Shown: positions 5,052-5,443 of the stretch, one piece after another | Layout: the number at the start of each line of letters is the position of its first letter | Numbering within the stretch: the first letter of the stretch is position 1 | Assembly: GCA_011042035.1 (NCBI GenBank) | Contig: DQZA01000198.1 | Location: 1 to 5,443, forward strand | Direction: 5' to 3' | Length of the DNA stretch: 5,443 nucleotides | From: Desulfobacteraceae bacterium | Lineage (GTDB): Bacteria > Desulfobacterota > DSM-4660 > Desulfatiglandales > Desulfatiglandaceae | Program-made: the position numbers and the translations under genes | The notes under the pieces: model-generated | Databases searched by the model: none | Seen by the model: only the letters and a program-made list of their open reading frames with translations | Told to the model about the DNA's origin: nothing

Positions 5052-5443
5052 TTAGCGGCTCCTGAGGCTTGAGCCTCACCTTGGTGAATTTAAACAACCT
5101 GACCAGGCCTCCGGTTATTCCATCTGGAAGCAGCAGGACAAGAAGGATTAGCGTGGCACCAATTATGAACATCCAGTACTGGGTCGTACTTACGGCATAA
5201 AGCTTGAGGTATGTATATAGGATTGCCCCAACAATCGGGCCTTCAAATATCATGAACCCACCCAAAAGTGTCATATACACTATTTCACCAGAAAAAACCC
5301 ACTCAGCCGTTTCGGGGGTGACATGTCCATTCACGAAGCTCCACAGCGCACCTCCCAGCCCTGTAAATACCCCTGAAATGATAAAGGCATACCAACGGTA
5401 CCTTCGAACTCGAATTCCGATCATTTCCGCTCTTACCTCATTA
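5044..5443 (-). CDS. livM: LivM-type ABC transporter permease, C-terminal part (start lies beyond the right edge)
   Basis: The reading frame stays open to the window edge, giving 132 visible residues. The segment NEVRAEMIGIRVRRYRWYAF is the LivM cytoplasmic coupling loop (N-E-x-R-A-x-x-x-G-I, then RRY), which contacts the ATPases. An ATG at 5422-5424 falls inside that loop and cannot be the real start. Three hydrophobic segments follow: about visible residues 18-38, 54-82 (with the GG-x5-GPIVGA turn, here GGFMIFEGPIVGA) and 89-105, then a basic tail ending RLKPQEPLNA. LivM forms the inner-membrane pore together with LivH, which should lie to the right of the window. It overlaps the LivG-type gene by eight bases. 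The GG-to-GP stretch is bulkier than the common GGxGTxxGP, perhaps a feature of its subgroup. Family call is firm; substrate unknown. Confidence 0.93.
   Translation of the reverse strand, partial: NEVRAEMIGIRVRRYRWYAFIISGVFTGLGGALWSFVNGHVTPETAEWVFSGEIVYMTLLGGFMIFEGPIVGAILYTYLKLYAVSTTQYWMFIIGATLILLVLLLPDGITGGLVRLFKFTKVRLKPQEPLNA

Noticed and set aside
5422..5424. ATG that could be taken as the start of the permease gene
   Set aside because: The frame stays open upstream and encodes the first half of the conserved LivM coupling loop (NEVRAE), so the gene begins outside the window.

Overview
The window is a stretch of bacterial DNA in which all seven genes lie on the minus strand, so transcription runs from the right edge to the left edge. 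Gaps are short, coding density is high and there are no RNA genes, mobile elements or CRISPR repeats. The substrate-binding protein has a plain Sec signal peptide and no lipobox cysteine, which points to a diderm (Gram-negative) bacterium. The gene set would suit a metabolically versatile anaerobe such as a deltaproteobacterium/Desulfobacterota, but that is inference, not something the sequence proves.

In transcription order: the 3' end of a LivM-type permease gene (5044-5443, cut by the edge); a LivG-type ATPase (4308-5051); a LivF-type ATPase (3595-4311, GTG start); an iron-containing (group III) alcohol dehydrogenase (2398-3555); a 157-base gap with several small inverted repeats and an orphan Shine-Dalgarno sequence; a Leu/Ile/Val-type periplasmic binding protein (972-2240); a second LivG-type ATPase (219-938); and the 5' end of a second LivF-type ATPase (1-214, cut by the edge).

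The window therefore joins parts of two hydrophobic amino acid transporter (HAAT/Liv-family) ABC modules with an alcohol dehydrogenase between them. Genes in the first module overlap by 8 and 4 bases, and the dehydrogenase follows after 39 bases, so those four genes are very likely one transcript. The second module has gaps of 33 and 4 bases and is also co-transcribed. Whether the 157-base gap separates two transcripts is unclear: I found neither a convincing terminator nor a convincing promoter there. The two LivG proteins have different signature motifs (LSEGD and LNLVE), so the modules are not a recent duplication.

The working picture is uptake of a small organic molecule by one or both transporters, followed by oxidation of an alcohol, or reduction of an aldehyde, by the NAD-type iron dehydrogenase. 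The binding protein seems to lack the acidic residue that holds the amino group in true amino acid binders, so the substrate may not be an amino acid. I see no clearly new system. The most unusual points are the dehydrogenase placed between transporter modules, its His-to-Tyr change in the active-site motif, and the orphan ribosome binding site.
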